In this document: positions 36,458 to 43,860 of the stretch, one piece after another
Layout: the number at the start of each line of letters is the position of its first letter
Numbering within the stretch: position 1 is the first letter of the stretch
NCBI RefSeq assembly: GCF_000949385.2
Contig: NZ_JYKO02000001.1
Span: 4,102,770 to 4,166,769 of the forward strand
Direction of reading: 5' to 3'
DNA length: 64,000 nucleotides
Source: Pseudomonas sp. LFM046
Lineage (GTDB): Bacteria > Pseudomonadota > Gammaproteobacteria > Pseudomonadales > Pseudomonadaceae
Made by a program: the position numbers and the translations under genes
The notes under the pieces: model-generated
The model's database searches: none
The model's input: the letters and a program-made list of their open reading frames with translations, nothing else
What the model was told of the DNA's origin: nothing

Positions 36458-37957
36458 TCAGCGATGCCCCTGGCCGTCAGCCAGGCTGAGCGGCCGCTCT
36501 TCTTCCAGGTCCTGGGCGAACCGGTACGCCACGTAGTACTTGTAGACGTTGTTGACGTAGTTCAGCGTCTCTCGCCCCAGCACCCTCCCCGCCACCTTCT
36601 CCACGTTGCCGAACCAGCGATCGGGATCGAGTCCGCTCTCCCGGGTCATGCGCCGGACCTTCTGCAGGTTGCCCGGCCCGGCGTTGTACGCCGCCAGGAG
36701 CATGAACATCCGGTTCTCCGGCGTCAGCGACGGATCGTCCAGGTAGGTATCCGCCAGGAAGCGCAGGTACTTGCTGGCCGCTTCGACATTCTTCTCCGCA
36801 CTGGCAACCACGCCCGATACCCGCACATTGGGGTCCGCCGCGGTGCTTGGCAGCACCTGCATCACCCCCACCGCGCCGCGGCGGCTGCGGGCACGCTGGT
36901 TGAACTGGGATTCGTGGAAGGCCTGCGCCATCAGCATCAGCGGGTCCAGGTCATAACGCTCGGCGGACGCGATGAAGGCCCGGTTGAGGCGGCGGAAGCT
37001 GCGCAGCTCGTCCGCCGAGGCGGAGGTTCCCAGGTAGCGCCCGGCCTCGATTTCTCCTGAATCGAGCCGGGTCCCGCGTCGGTGCCCGGCAAAGAACGCC
37101 GCCAGCACCCGCTGCAACTCGGGGTTGCCCCGGCGCACCACCCAGGCGTACTGACCGCCCCAGTCCAGCTCGACCTCGTCCTGGATCTCGATCCGTCCCA
37201 GGGCCGGTTTCCACGCCTGAGCCACTCGGCGGTCCACCACGGCCGCCGGCACGGTTCCGGCATTGACCAGCTCCAGCAGGTCCTCCGGTTCGATCCCCTC
37301 CGCCAGCGGCACCAGGTGGATCGGTTGCAGGCCGCGCTCGCTGAACTGGCTGCTCAGCTCCACCAGCTCCCAGAAATCGCTGTTCATGGCGGGCACCGCG
37401 ATTTCCTTTCCCGCCAGTTGGTCGAGGCTACCGACCGGCTTGCCGCCCGGTCCGTTCACCAGCACCGGGTCGGCCCTGAAGGAGCCGGGCGCGGCAACGA
37501 CCTGCTCGCCGAATCGTGGCCGGTCGCCTTCCACCAGGCCGCCTGCGGCGATATCGCCGACACCCCGGACCAGGCTGGGAATCAGTTGGTCGCGGGCGAC
37601 TGGAATGAACATCACGTGCCAGCCGAGGCTGCCGCCCTTGCGCGGGTAGCGCTTGTTCAGCCAGCGCTCGAAGGCGATGCCGACCTCATGGGTGACACCT
37701 TTCTGCCGGCCGTGGTCGATGTGGAAGAACGTCCGGCTGTAGGGCACCAGGACGCGAATGGTTCGGCGCTCCTGGAGAAGGTCGAAATCATCGGTCCGGT
37801 TGGGCGGCGCGTCGGGCGCCAGCACGACCGGCCCCGCTGAATGCGCGGCACTGGCCAGGGCCGTTGGCTGCGCCGCAATGGCCATGGCCAGAGCCGTCGG
37901 CAGGACGAGCCTTCCCGCCAGCCTGCGCAGCGTTTCGCGCCTTGGGTGATATCCCAT
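36458..37957 (-). CDS. MltF-like lytic murein transglycosylase
   Basis: 499 residues from the ATG at 37957, which has AGGAAACCC upstream and gives a signal peptide (LVLPTALAMAIAAQPTALA); the longer frame upstream lacks a signal. Residues about 60-280 form a solute-binding-protein-like (SBP_bac_3) domain (TIRVLVPYSRTFFHID ... GKEIAVPAMNSDFWELV). The C-terminal 320-490 is an SLT goose-lysozyme-like domain with catalytic Glu in AQAFHESQFN, then GAVGVMQVLPSTA and LLAAYNAGPGN. It cleaves peptidoglycan glycan strands in the periplasm, and the first domain would sense or regulate. Clear MltF layout, but probably a paralog rather than the housekeeping mltF. Confidence 0.87.
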   Translation of the reverse strand: MGYHPRRETLRRLAGRLVLPTALAMAIAAQPTALASAAHSAGPVVLAPDAPPNRTDDFDLLQERRTIRVLVPYSRTFFHIDHGRQKGVTHEVGIAFERWLNKRYPRKGGSLGWHVMFIPVARDQLIPSLVRGVGDIAAGGLVEGDRPRFGEQVVAAPGSFRADPVLVNGPGGKPVGSLDQLAGKEIAVPAMNSDFWELVELSSQFSERGLQPIHLVPLAEGIEPEDLLELVNAGTVPAAVVDRRVAQAWKPALGRIEIQDEVELDWGGQYAWVVRRGNPELQRVLAAFFAGHRRGTRLDSGEIEAGRYLGTSASADELRSFRRLNRAFIASAERYDLDPLMLMAQAFHESQFNQRARSRRGAVGVMQVLPSTAADPNVRVSGVVASAEKNVEAASKYLRFLADTYLDDPSLTPENRMFMLLAAYNAGPGNLQKVRRMTRESGLDPDRWFGNVEKVAGRVLGRETLNYVNNVYKYYVAYRFAQDLEEERPLSLADGQGHR

Positions 37958-38199
37958 CGGGTTTCCTGCTTTGGGTTCACGGCTCGTGCGGGTCCAGCGC
38001 CCCGAACCGGGCGAAACAGCTCGTGGGCGGCGAACGCCTGCCTTGAGCGATTCAATGAAGCGGGAGTCGTCCTTTTTCCCACGAAACTTGGGCACACACC
38101 GGAACATGAATGACAGGCTCCGGTACCTGTTCTGGCCGCCCCTCCGGTGTATCGGGACGGCAAGGCACGCAAGGTCAGGTCCGGCGCCCGGGCGGAGCC

Positions 38200-39018
38200 T
38201 TAGTACTTCTCGGCGATGTAGCGGAAGTCATACTCCGGGGACTTGTACTTGCCGAGCTTGCCGCGCTTGGGCAGCTTCACCGGCTTCTCATCCCGGATTT
38301 CCTGATAGGGAACCTGGTCCAGGATGTGCTGGATCACGTTGAGGCGTACCCGGCGCTTATCCTCGGATCGGGCGACATACCAGGGCGCCCACTCGGAGTC
38401 GGTGGCCGCGAACATCTCGTCACGGGCCCGGGTGTAATCGTCCCAGCGGCTGAAGGACTTGATGTCCATCGGCGAGAGCTTCCAGGTCTTGCGGCCATCA
38501 TGGATGCGGTCCTCAAGACGGCGCTCCTGCTCCTCCGGGCCGACCTCCAGCCAGTACTTCAGCAGGATGATCCCCGACTCCACCATCGCCCGCTCGAACA
38601 GGGGCGTGACGGCGAGGAACTTCTGCACCTCGGCCTCGCTGCAGAACCCCATCACCCGCTCGACGCCGGCGCGGTTGTACCAGCTCCGGTCGAAGATCAC
38701 GACCTCACCGCCCGCCGGGAAATGCGTGATGTAGCGCTGCACGTACATCTGCGATTTTTCCCGCTCGGTCGGCGTGGGCAGCGCGACGGTGCGGAAGATG
38801 CGCGAGCTGGTGCGCTCCGTCAGGGCCTTGATCACGCCGCCCTTGCCGGCCCCATCCCTTCCTTCGAAGACGATGCAGACCTTCATGCCCTGCTGCACCA
38901 CCCAGCGCTGCATCTTCACCAGTTCGACGTGCAGCCTTTTCAGCTCCGCCTCGTACGCCTTGCGAGGCATCCTGAGCGCCTCGGTCTCACCCTTGGACTT
39001 GTCGGATTTTCCGGCCAT
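38200..39018 (-). CDS. ppk2: Polyphosphate kinase 2 (PPK2)
   Basis: 272 residues, one PPK2 domain. Walker A is EGRDGAGKGG (about 52-61), the lid region contains RTVALPTPTEREKSQMY, and Walker B is VIFDRSWYNRAGVERVMGF. KYWLEV and SPMDIKSFSRWDDYTRARDEMF are family signatures. The enzyme transfers phosphate between polyphosphate and nucleoside di- or monophosphates; single-domain class I enzymes favour NDP to NTP. The start MAGKSDKSKGE follows AGAGAGGGA. Stands alone between the MltF-like and yiaV-like genes. Confidence 0.92.
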   Translation of the reverse strand: MAGKSDKSKGETEALRMPRKAYEAELKRLHVELVKMQRWVVQQGMKVCIVFEGRDGAGKGGVIKALTERTSSRIFRTVALPTPTEREKSQMYVQRYITHFPAGGEVVIFDRSWYNRAGVERVMGFCSEAEVQKFLAVTPLFERAMVESGIILLKYWLEVGPEEQERRLEDRIHDGRKTWKLSPMDIKSFSRWDDYTRARDEMFAATDSEWAPWYVARSEDKRRVRLNVIQHILDQVPYQEIRDEKPVKLPKRGKLGKYKSPEYDFRYIAEKY

Positions 39019-39199
39019 ATATCCCTCTCTCTTCTAGACATCCGGATTTCGCACAGCGGAATCCACCTGGTTGTCCAGACGCGCTGGGGTACTCCCTGTG
39101 ACCGCCCCACGTCCGGCCTGGCGGGAACGCGTCCCGCCAATCCTCGACGCCGGTGGACGGCGAAGCCCAAGGGCTCCGGCCACCGGCAAGTGCTCGTCC

Positions 39200-40159
39200 T
39201 CAGTGGAAGGGGAAGATGTAGTTCATCCAGGCCGCCATGCGCAGAAGGATCTTGCGCATGATCGCCACATGGTGGAAATGCTCGCTGTAGAGCGCCGCCT
39301 GACCGTAGGCACCGCCAGGCATCAGGGCCGCGTAATTGGCGAAATCGGGATCGGTGATCTCGATGATCACCGGCACCCGGCCGGGAGGCGGCGAGCCGCT
39401 GAAGCTGGTCAGGTTGCCGGACGGCTGCACCTGGCCTTCTCCGATCACGCCGAGCACCTGCTTGACGTGGCCCTTGAACACCTGGCCGGGAATGCCGTCG
39501 AAGGCCACTTCCGCCTCGTCGCCGGGGGTCAGACGCAGCTGGCTGTTCTGGCGCATCCAGGCGGCGAAGTAATGCCCTTCATCCGGGATGAAGACCATGG
39601 AAGGGCGCAGCGGCATGCGGGTCGCCATCATCCCCGGGCGCAGGGACACATGGGTGACGAAGCCCTTGCTCGGGGCGCGCACCACAGTGTTGTCCAGCTC
39701 GAACTGGGCGATGTTCAACTGCGCCTGCAGGTCCTCCACCCGCGCAGTGGTGAGGTCCACATCGCGGCGGTTGCCGACATTGCGAGCGGCCAGTTCGCGG
39801 GCACGGGACTGGTCGGCGCGAGCCGAAACCAACTGGGCCTTGATCGACTTCACCCGGTTCTCGAAGGGCGTCGGGTCGATACGGAACAGCACATCGCCTT
39901 TTTCCAGCGGCTCGTTGCCCTTGACCGGCACGTCGATCACCTGGCCGGTCACCGCCGGGATCACCGGCGTCGACACGAAGTAGCTACGCGCCACCTCGGA
40001 GTACGGGTGGTTGTAGTTCATCAGGAAGACCAGCGTACCGATCAGGACCACGCCGCCCAGTGCCGCCGTGGGCACGCTCCACTTGTTCAGCGGAATCTTG
40101 AAGATCTTGAAGATGGCGACGCAGATGGCGGTGTAGGTGAGGATGAGCAACAGATCCAT
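39200..40159 (-). CDS. yiaV: HlyD-family membrane fusion protein, YiaV-like
   Basis: 319 residues. Two N-terminal hydrophobic segments (about 3-20 and 31-49) are followed by the lipoyl/barrel-sandwich half TPVIPAVTGQVIDVPVKGNEPLEKGDVLFRID, an alpha-helical hairpin (about 100-160) and the second half VVRAPSKGFVTHVSLRPG. The late PGGAYGQAALYSE is common in EmrA/AaeA/YiaV proteins. It would bridge an inner-membrane component to the outer membrane, but no RND, MFS or ABC pump gene adjoins it. Its ATG follows the YiaW-like stop by one base, the yiaW-yiaV pairing known in enterobacteria. Confidence 0.82.
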   Translation of the reverse strand: MDLLLILTYTAICVAIFKIFKIPLNKWSVPTAALGGVVLIGTLVFLMNYNHPYSEVARSYFVSTPVIPAVTGQVIDVPVKGNEPLEKGDVLFRIDPTPFENRVKSIKAQLVSARADQSRARELAARNVGNRRDVDLTTARVEDLQAQLNIAQFELDNTVVRAPSKGFVTHVSLRPGMMATRMPLRPSMVFIPDEGHYFAAWMRQNSQLRLTPGDEAEVAFDGIPGQVFKGHVKQVLGVIGEGQVQPSGNLTSFSGSPPPGRVPVIIEITDPDFANYAALMPGGAYGQAALYSEHFHHVAIMRKILLRMAAWMNYIFPFH

Positions 40160-40160
40160 G

Positions 40161-40514
40161 TCAGGCCTCCTCTACCTTGGCCGAAGTGCGGGAAGCACCC
40201 TGCCCTTCCAGCTGTTCGAGGCGCTGACGCATGTCGGCCAGTTGCTGTTGCAGGTCCCCCTTGGGAACGTTGAAGCCCCAGCCCCGGTCCTCGCGGTACA
40301 ACATCGCCCAGATCCACAGGAACGGCCACAGCGCGTGGAGGGTGAACAGGCTCACCCAGCCAGCGGCGTGGATGGCGTCCTGATGGGGATGGTTGCGGTG
40401 CTTGGCGATCTCGTAGGGAATGTCGTGCAACAGGATGATCCCGTAGAACAGCACGATCACGACAAAGAACAGCACGCCCAGGGCGAAGTAATCCAGAACG
40501 CCATCACTAACCAT
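40161..40514 (-). CDS. yiaW: DUF3302 inner-membrane protein, YiaW-like
   Basis: 117 residues with two membrane segments: LDYFALGVLFFVVIVLFYGI (about 7-28) and WVSLFTLHALWPFLWIWAML (about 53-72). A HDIPYEIAKHRNHPHQDAI loop between them is characteristic of DUF3302/YiaW. The C-terminal third is a coiled coil (DLQQQLADMRQRLEQLEG). Co-transcribed with the YiaV-like gene. Function unknown; presumed partner of the fusion protein. Confidence 0.85.
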   Translation of the reverse strand: MVSDGVLDYFALGVLFFVVIVLFYGIILLHDIPYEIAKHRNHPHQDAIHAAGWVSLFTLHALWPFLWIWAMLYREDRGWGFNVPKGDLQQQLADMRQRLEQLEGQGASRTSAKVEEA

Positions 40515-40685
40515 TTCATCACCTGATTGGCGGGGCCGGCCCGTCGCCGGAGTGTTCCCGCCTGCATGGGGGTTTCACGTCCGGGCCAGCGGGCCCGGTA
40601 CGACTGGCGAGCACACGAACACGCACCGGCTACCCGCGTGGCGGGTGCCGGTTACGGCGTGTGGCTCGTTCGGAAAGGTGGCCCG

Positions 40686-41339
40686 TCAGGGCCGGAAATC
40701 ACGCGCGTCCTTGGCCCACTCATCGAGCACGGGCTTGACGTCATCCAGGATCAACGGGGTCTTGCGGTTCTCCAGGCTCAGTCCCTGGCCCTTGCGCACC
40801 GTGCGGGCCACCGGCTCGCCGGTGGTGCCGTCCAGCGCTTCCACTTCCGCGTAGATCGCCACTTCCTGGTCACGGGTTCCTGCGGCGGTGGTCGCTGCGG
40901 CCGCCAGCAGGGCGATCGGGATGACCTCGTAGACTTTCAGGTCCTCATTCGACACGGCAACCGCGGAAATGGAGGGGCGCAGGATGAGGGTGTCCGCTTC
41001 CGGCTCGCCCACCAGCCGCATCTTGCCAACCATCTCGCGCTGCAAGGCCAGGCGCATGTAGGTGGCGATCTTGTCCATGGTTTCCTGGCTCAGTTGGTCG
41101 CTGGGGGCCTGGGCGGGGTAGAAGACGGGCTTCTCCACCATCAGCGAGCCATAGCGCTGGGGATCGAAGCCCGGCGCCGTCCAGCGCATGACCGGCTTGC
41201 CGCTGGCGGACATGGTTTCCTCAAGCTTCGAATAATCGCCGAGGAACCCCGAATACTGCTCGGGCTTGGTGATCGTGCTGGAACAGCCACTGCCGAAAAG
41301 GACCAGGCCAGCCAACGCAAATCCGAAAAGCGGTTTCAC
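40686..41339 (-). CDS. DUF3313-type outer-membrane lipoprotein
   Basis: 217 residues from GTG at 41339, which has GGAG 9 nt upstream and gives a typical lipoprotein signal (MKPLFGFALAGLVLFGSGCSS, lipobox GSGC). An ATG at 41354 would add five residues and has no good ribosome site. The mature part matches DUF3313: YSGFLGDYSKLEE, then RWTAPGFDPQRYGSLMVEKPVFYPA near the N terminus and YEVIPIALLAAAATTAAGTRD ... VYAEVEALDGTTGE-type sequence later. Same family as 35172-35855 but more canonical. Function unknown. Confidence 0.83.
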   Translation of the reverse strand: MKPLFGFALAGLVLFGSGCSSTITKPEQYSGFLGDYSKLEETMSASGKPVMRWTAPGFDPQRYGSLMVEKPVFYPAQAPSDQLSQETMDKIATYMRLALQREMVGKMRLVGEPEADTLILRPSISAVAVSNEDLKVYEVIPIALLAAAATTAAGTRDQEVAIYAEVEALDGTTGEPVARTVRKGQGLSLENRKTPLILDDVKPVLDEWAKDARDFRP

Positions 41340-41535
41340 CACAGGTATCTCCATGACAATCGGGGCGAACCGCGCAGGTCCTCCACCCCTTGTGACAGGC
41401 CGCAAAGCCTAGGGGTGCGCAACTATCACCACTTCGCATTTCATGACAATTTCTTACCACTTCATGACAACGTGACGCACTTCCTTGCAACAAAACATGT
41501 CGATCAGATCGGCGAAAACGAAGCTCACTGCCCCC

Positions 41536-41775
41536 TCAATCTCCCTGCCGGCGCACCTTGCCGGTGCCTACCGGCGAGGCCAAGGCGGAGGCCGTGGCGC
41601 CATGGATTCCCCTCCACACCGCCCCGGAGCGAACCTGCCACCGGAAGCTGAACGCGCCAGCACCTGAGGGAATGCCATCGGCGTCCTGGATGGCAAAGGT
41701 GCTGGCGGTCAGACGGTACTGCGTCGGCAACGGCCGGTTGGGGATGGATAGAGCGGTGGCGTAACCGGAAACCAT
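41536..41775 (-). pseudogene. Fragment of an Ig-like domain resembling those of the giant RTX proteins
   Basis: In a 130-codon minus-strand frame, the C-terminal half (LPTQYRLTASTFAIQDADG, then GAFSFRWQV, then GIHGATASAL) follows the Ig-like segment of the third giant (TPTQGQVLTATRGTIADADG, FSFQWQV, NIVGATGANF). The N-terminal half of the frame has no such similarity, and the frame stops where the domain should continue. No start with a ribosome site or secretion signal is present. It is best read as a decayed remnant of a larger repeat protein. Confidence 0.5.
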
Positions 41776-42208
41776 CGGCTTGCCAGTGGGCAGGTGGTGA
41801 CCGGATCCGAGACTGAGCGTGCGGTCAGCAAAACGCCCTCGGGGGTGCTGCCCAACACACGCAGCGTGGGGAAACTGCCTTGCTGCAGAGTCCTTCACGT
41901 TGTGCGTGGAGCTTTTCAGGCTGTACATGGCTGCCTCCCACCACCCGGCCCGGTTTTATCCAAGGGCGTGGAAAGAGCATCAACGACTCCAGCAACCGTG
42001 CATAGCTGCGAAAGTCGAACCATTTCATCGGACGTTGGGCCAGAACGACGACCCGACCTTGGTCGAGTGCGCCGCCGAATGCAGGGTTTCCCCAACCCGA
42101 GGGCACACGGGCGATCTGTCGGCCATATTTCGACGAACGCCTGTTCGCGGCGAGTGGCGCAACTGGTAAAACTGCATCCGTAGCAGCCGAGGAGCCCGAT
42201 CCATCGCA
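41776..42208. other. Gene-poor stretch, probably decayed
   Basis: Several overlapping frames on both strands exist but none has a ribosome site, a domain or coherent composition. It adjoins the Ig-like fragment and may hold further remnants of the same lost gene. Nothing else recognised. Confidence 0.4.
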
Positions 42209-42868
42209 ATGTACGGCCCGGACCCCGTCCTCCAGAACCTGTCCTACCCGCCGCTGCTGGACCAGCCGGTGCAGCTCACGCGGGCGGAACTGCTCGCCTC
42301 ACTGGAAACCACGATGGCCCGGCACCGGGGCGGCGCCGTCTGGCTGTTCGCCTATGGGTCGCTGATCTGGCGGCCGGAATGCCCCACGGTGGAAACCCGG
42401 CGCGCGCGTATCCATGGCTATCACCGCGGCCTTTATCTCTGGTCGCAGATCCACCGTGGCACCCCGGAAACGCCGGGTCTGGTACTTGGGCTGGATCGTG
42501 GCGGCTCCTGCGCCGGTTTCGCCTACCGCCTGCCGGAGCAACAGCTGGAAGAGCACCTCTTCGCCCTCTGGCAACGGGAAATGCCCGACGCGGCCTATCA
42601 ACCGAAATGGCTCAATTGCCAGTTGGAAAGAGGCGCCAAGGTGCAGGCCCTGGGCTTTGTGCTCAAGCGAAACATTTCCTGCTATGCCGGGGCCTTGCCG
42701 GACCACGTGCTGCGCCAGGTCTTCGACAGCGCCAGCGGCCGCTATGGCAGCACCCGCGACTACGTGGAGAAGACTGCCCGAACCCTGCGCGCCCATGCCA
42801 TGCCCGACCGCAAGCTGGAAGAAGCCCTGGTGCGCTGCTGCCGACAAGGCGCGCTGGATTTCAGCTGA
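42209..42868 (+). CDS. chaC: ChaC-like gamma-glutamylcyclotransferase
   Basis: 219 residues. The GGCT-fold signature VWLFAYGSLIWRPE (about 44-57) holds the YGSL substrate loop. RARIHGYHRGLYLWSQIHRGTPETPGLVLGLDRGG and GFAYRLPE continue the ChaC pattern, and KWLNCQLERGAKVQALGFVLKR leads to the CYAGALP segment. Such enzymes degrade glutathione to 5-oxoproline and Cys-Gly in the cytosol. The start at 42209 has only a distant GAGGAG. Single gene, downstream of the decayed region. Confidence 0.87.
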   Translation: MYGPDPVLQNLSYPPLLDQPVQLTRAELLASLETTMARHRGGAVWLFAYGSLIWRPECPTVETRRARIHGYHRGLYLWSQIHRGTPETPGLVLGLDRGGSCAGFAYRLPEQQLEEHLFALWQREMPDAAYQPKWLNCQLERGAKVQALGFVLKRNISCYAGALPDHVLRQVFDSASGRYGSTRDYVEKTARTLRAHAMPDRKLEEALVRCCRQGALDFS

Positions 42869-43020
42869 GGGCTCTGGGCCGCGCGTTCCAAGGGAATCAG
42901 TATTTATCCCCTCTTCATCCCTACCCGCCAACGCGAAAATTCGCACACGGATCCTGCCTTGAACACCTACAGGAGGCCTGGGTAATTTTTCCGCGCCCCT
43001 GCCTCCATGAAGTCCACGCC

Positions 43021-43293
43021 ATGACTACTCCACACCGTTTTCCGACCCTGAACGACTTCTCCGACGACGTGTTGGACGTGCGCGCCGACTCCAGCCCGGA
43101 AGCCTGCCGCCGCCTGGCCGACTACCGCCTGGTGCAGGTTTCCCGCCTGATCGAGCGCCTGCGCCTGGAACAGGACAGCAGCACCGCCGGCCGCCTGCGG
43201 CAGGAGGCCGTGCTCTCCGGCATGGAGGCGCTGCTGATGGATGCCCACCTGATGTATGCAAGGGCCCAAGGGCAACCCGAAGGCAAGGCTTAG
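43021..43293 (+). CDS. Small helical protein of unknown function (90 aa)
   Basis: 90 codons from ATG at 43021. The product is predicted mainly helical and charged (EACRRLADYRLVQVSRLIER, RLRQEAVLSGMEALLMDAHL), with no signal peptide. Codon usage and GC3 look coding, unlike the overlapping frames. The ribosome site is weak. It stands alone between the ChaC-like gene and nirD. No family recognised. Confidence 0.6.
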   Translation: MTTPHRFPTLNDFSDDVLDVRADSSPEACRRLADYRLVQVSRLIERLRLEQDSSTAGRLRQEAVLSGMEALLMDAHLMYARAQGQPEGKA

Positions 43294-43354
43294 CCCCTGG
43301 AAGGGCTCGAATCCTCCCCCTGCACAAGATCCCCCCTTTAGCCTGGCCTGGACC

Positions 43355-43440
43355 GTAGGGTGTGCTGCGCGCACCGACAACAGGACCGTCTTCGGCACCG
43401 CGTCACACCGCCGGCGCGCACGGCGCACCCTACCGGATCG
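43355..43440. repeat. Dispersed extragenic palindromic element, copy 1
   Basis: About 86 bp beginning GTAGGGTGTGC and ending GCGCACCCTAC plus CGGATC. Its ends are imperfect inverted repeats (GTAGGGTGYGC/GCRCACCCTAC). A second copy at 62684-62768 shares the order of blocks, including CTTCGGCACC and CGCACGGCGCACCCTACC. Confidence 0.75.
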
Positions 43441-43491
43441 GTCTCATCCTGCTAGCCCGGGCATTCGAAAGATTCATCAGCGCATGACCGG

Positions 43492-43860
43492 TCAACCCAC
43501 CCCGATTTCCACCACATCCCCCTGCAACCGCACCGGCCAGACCCGCAGCTGCTGCTCCGGATACTCCAGGCAGCTACCGTCTTCCAGGCGGTAGTGCTGC
43601 TTGTACAGCGGCGAGGCGATCACCAGAGCGCCGCCCAGGTGGCCGACGATGCCCCGGCCGATGACGTTGGCCCGCGCCAGCGGATCATGGTTCTGCACCG
43701 CGAAGAGCTGCTCGCCGGCCTCTCCCGGCAGATAGAAAAGCGCCACCTGGATATTGGCCACCCAGGCCACCACGCCGGAATTGGGCACCAGGTCGGCGCG
43801 ATTGCAGACGGCTTGCCAACGGCCCCGAACTTCACTGGGTTGCACGCTTGCTTGGTTCAT
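43492..43860 (-). CDS. nirD: Assimilatory nitrite reductase small subunit NirD
   Basis: 122 residues, Rieske-like fold without the usual metal ligands, as in NirD proteins (WQAVCNRADLVPNSGVVAWV, QLFAVQNHDPLARANVIGRG, SPLYKQHYRLEDGSCLEYPE). The start ATG at 43860 overlaps the nirB stop by one base (TGATG), indicating translational coupling. Works with NirB to reduce nitrite to ammonium using NAD(P)H in the cytoplasm. Confidence 0.92.
   Translation of the reverse strand: MNQASVQPSEVRGRWQAVCNRADLVPNSGVVAWVANIQVALFYLPGEAGEQLFAVQNHDPLARANVIGRGIVGHLGGALVIASPLYKQHYRLEDGSCLEYPEQQLRVWPVRLQGDVVEIGVG

Noticed and set aside
41794-42183. 129-codon plus ORF and overlapping minus frames
   Set aside because: Several competing frames with no ribosome site and Arg/Pro/Cys-rich non-coding composition; treated as decayed sequence.
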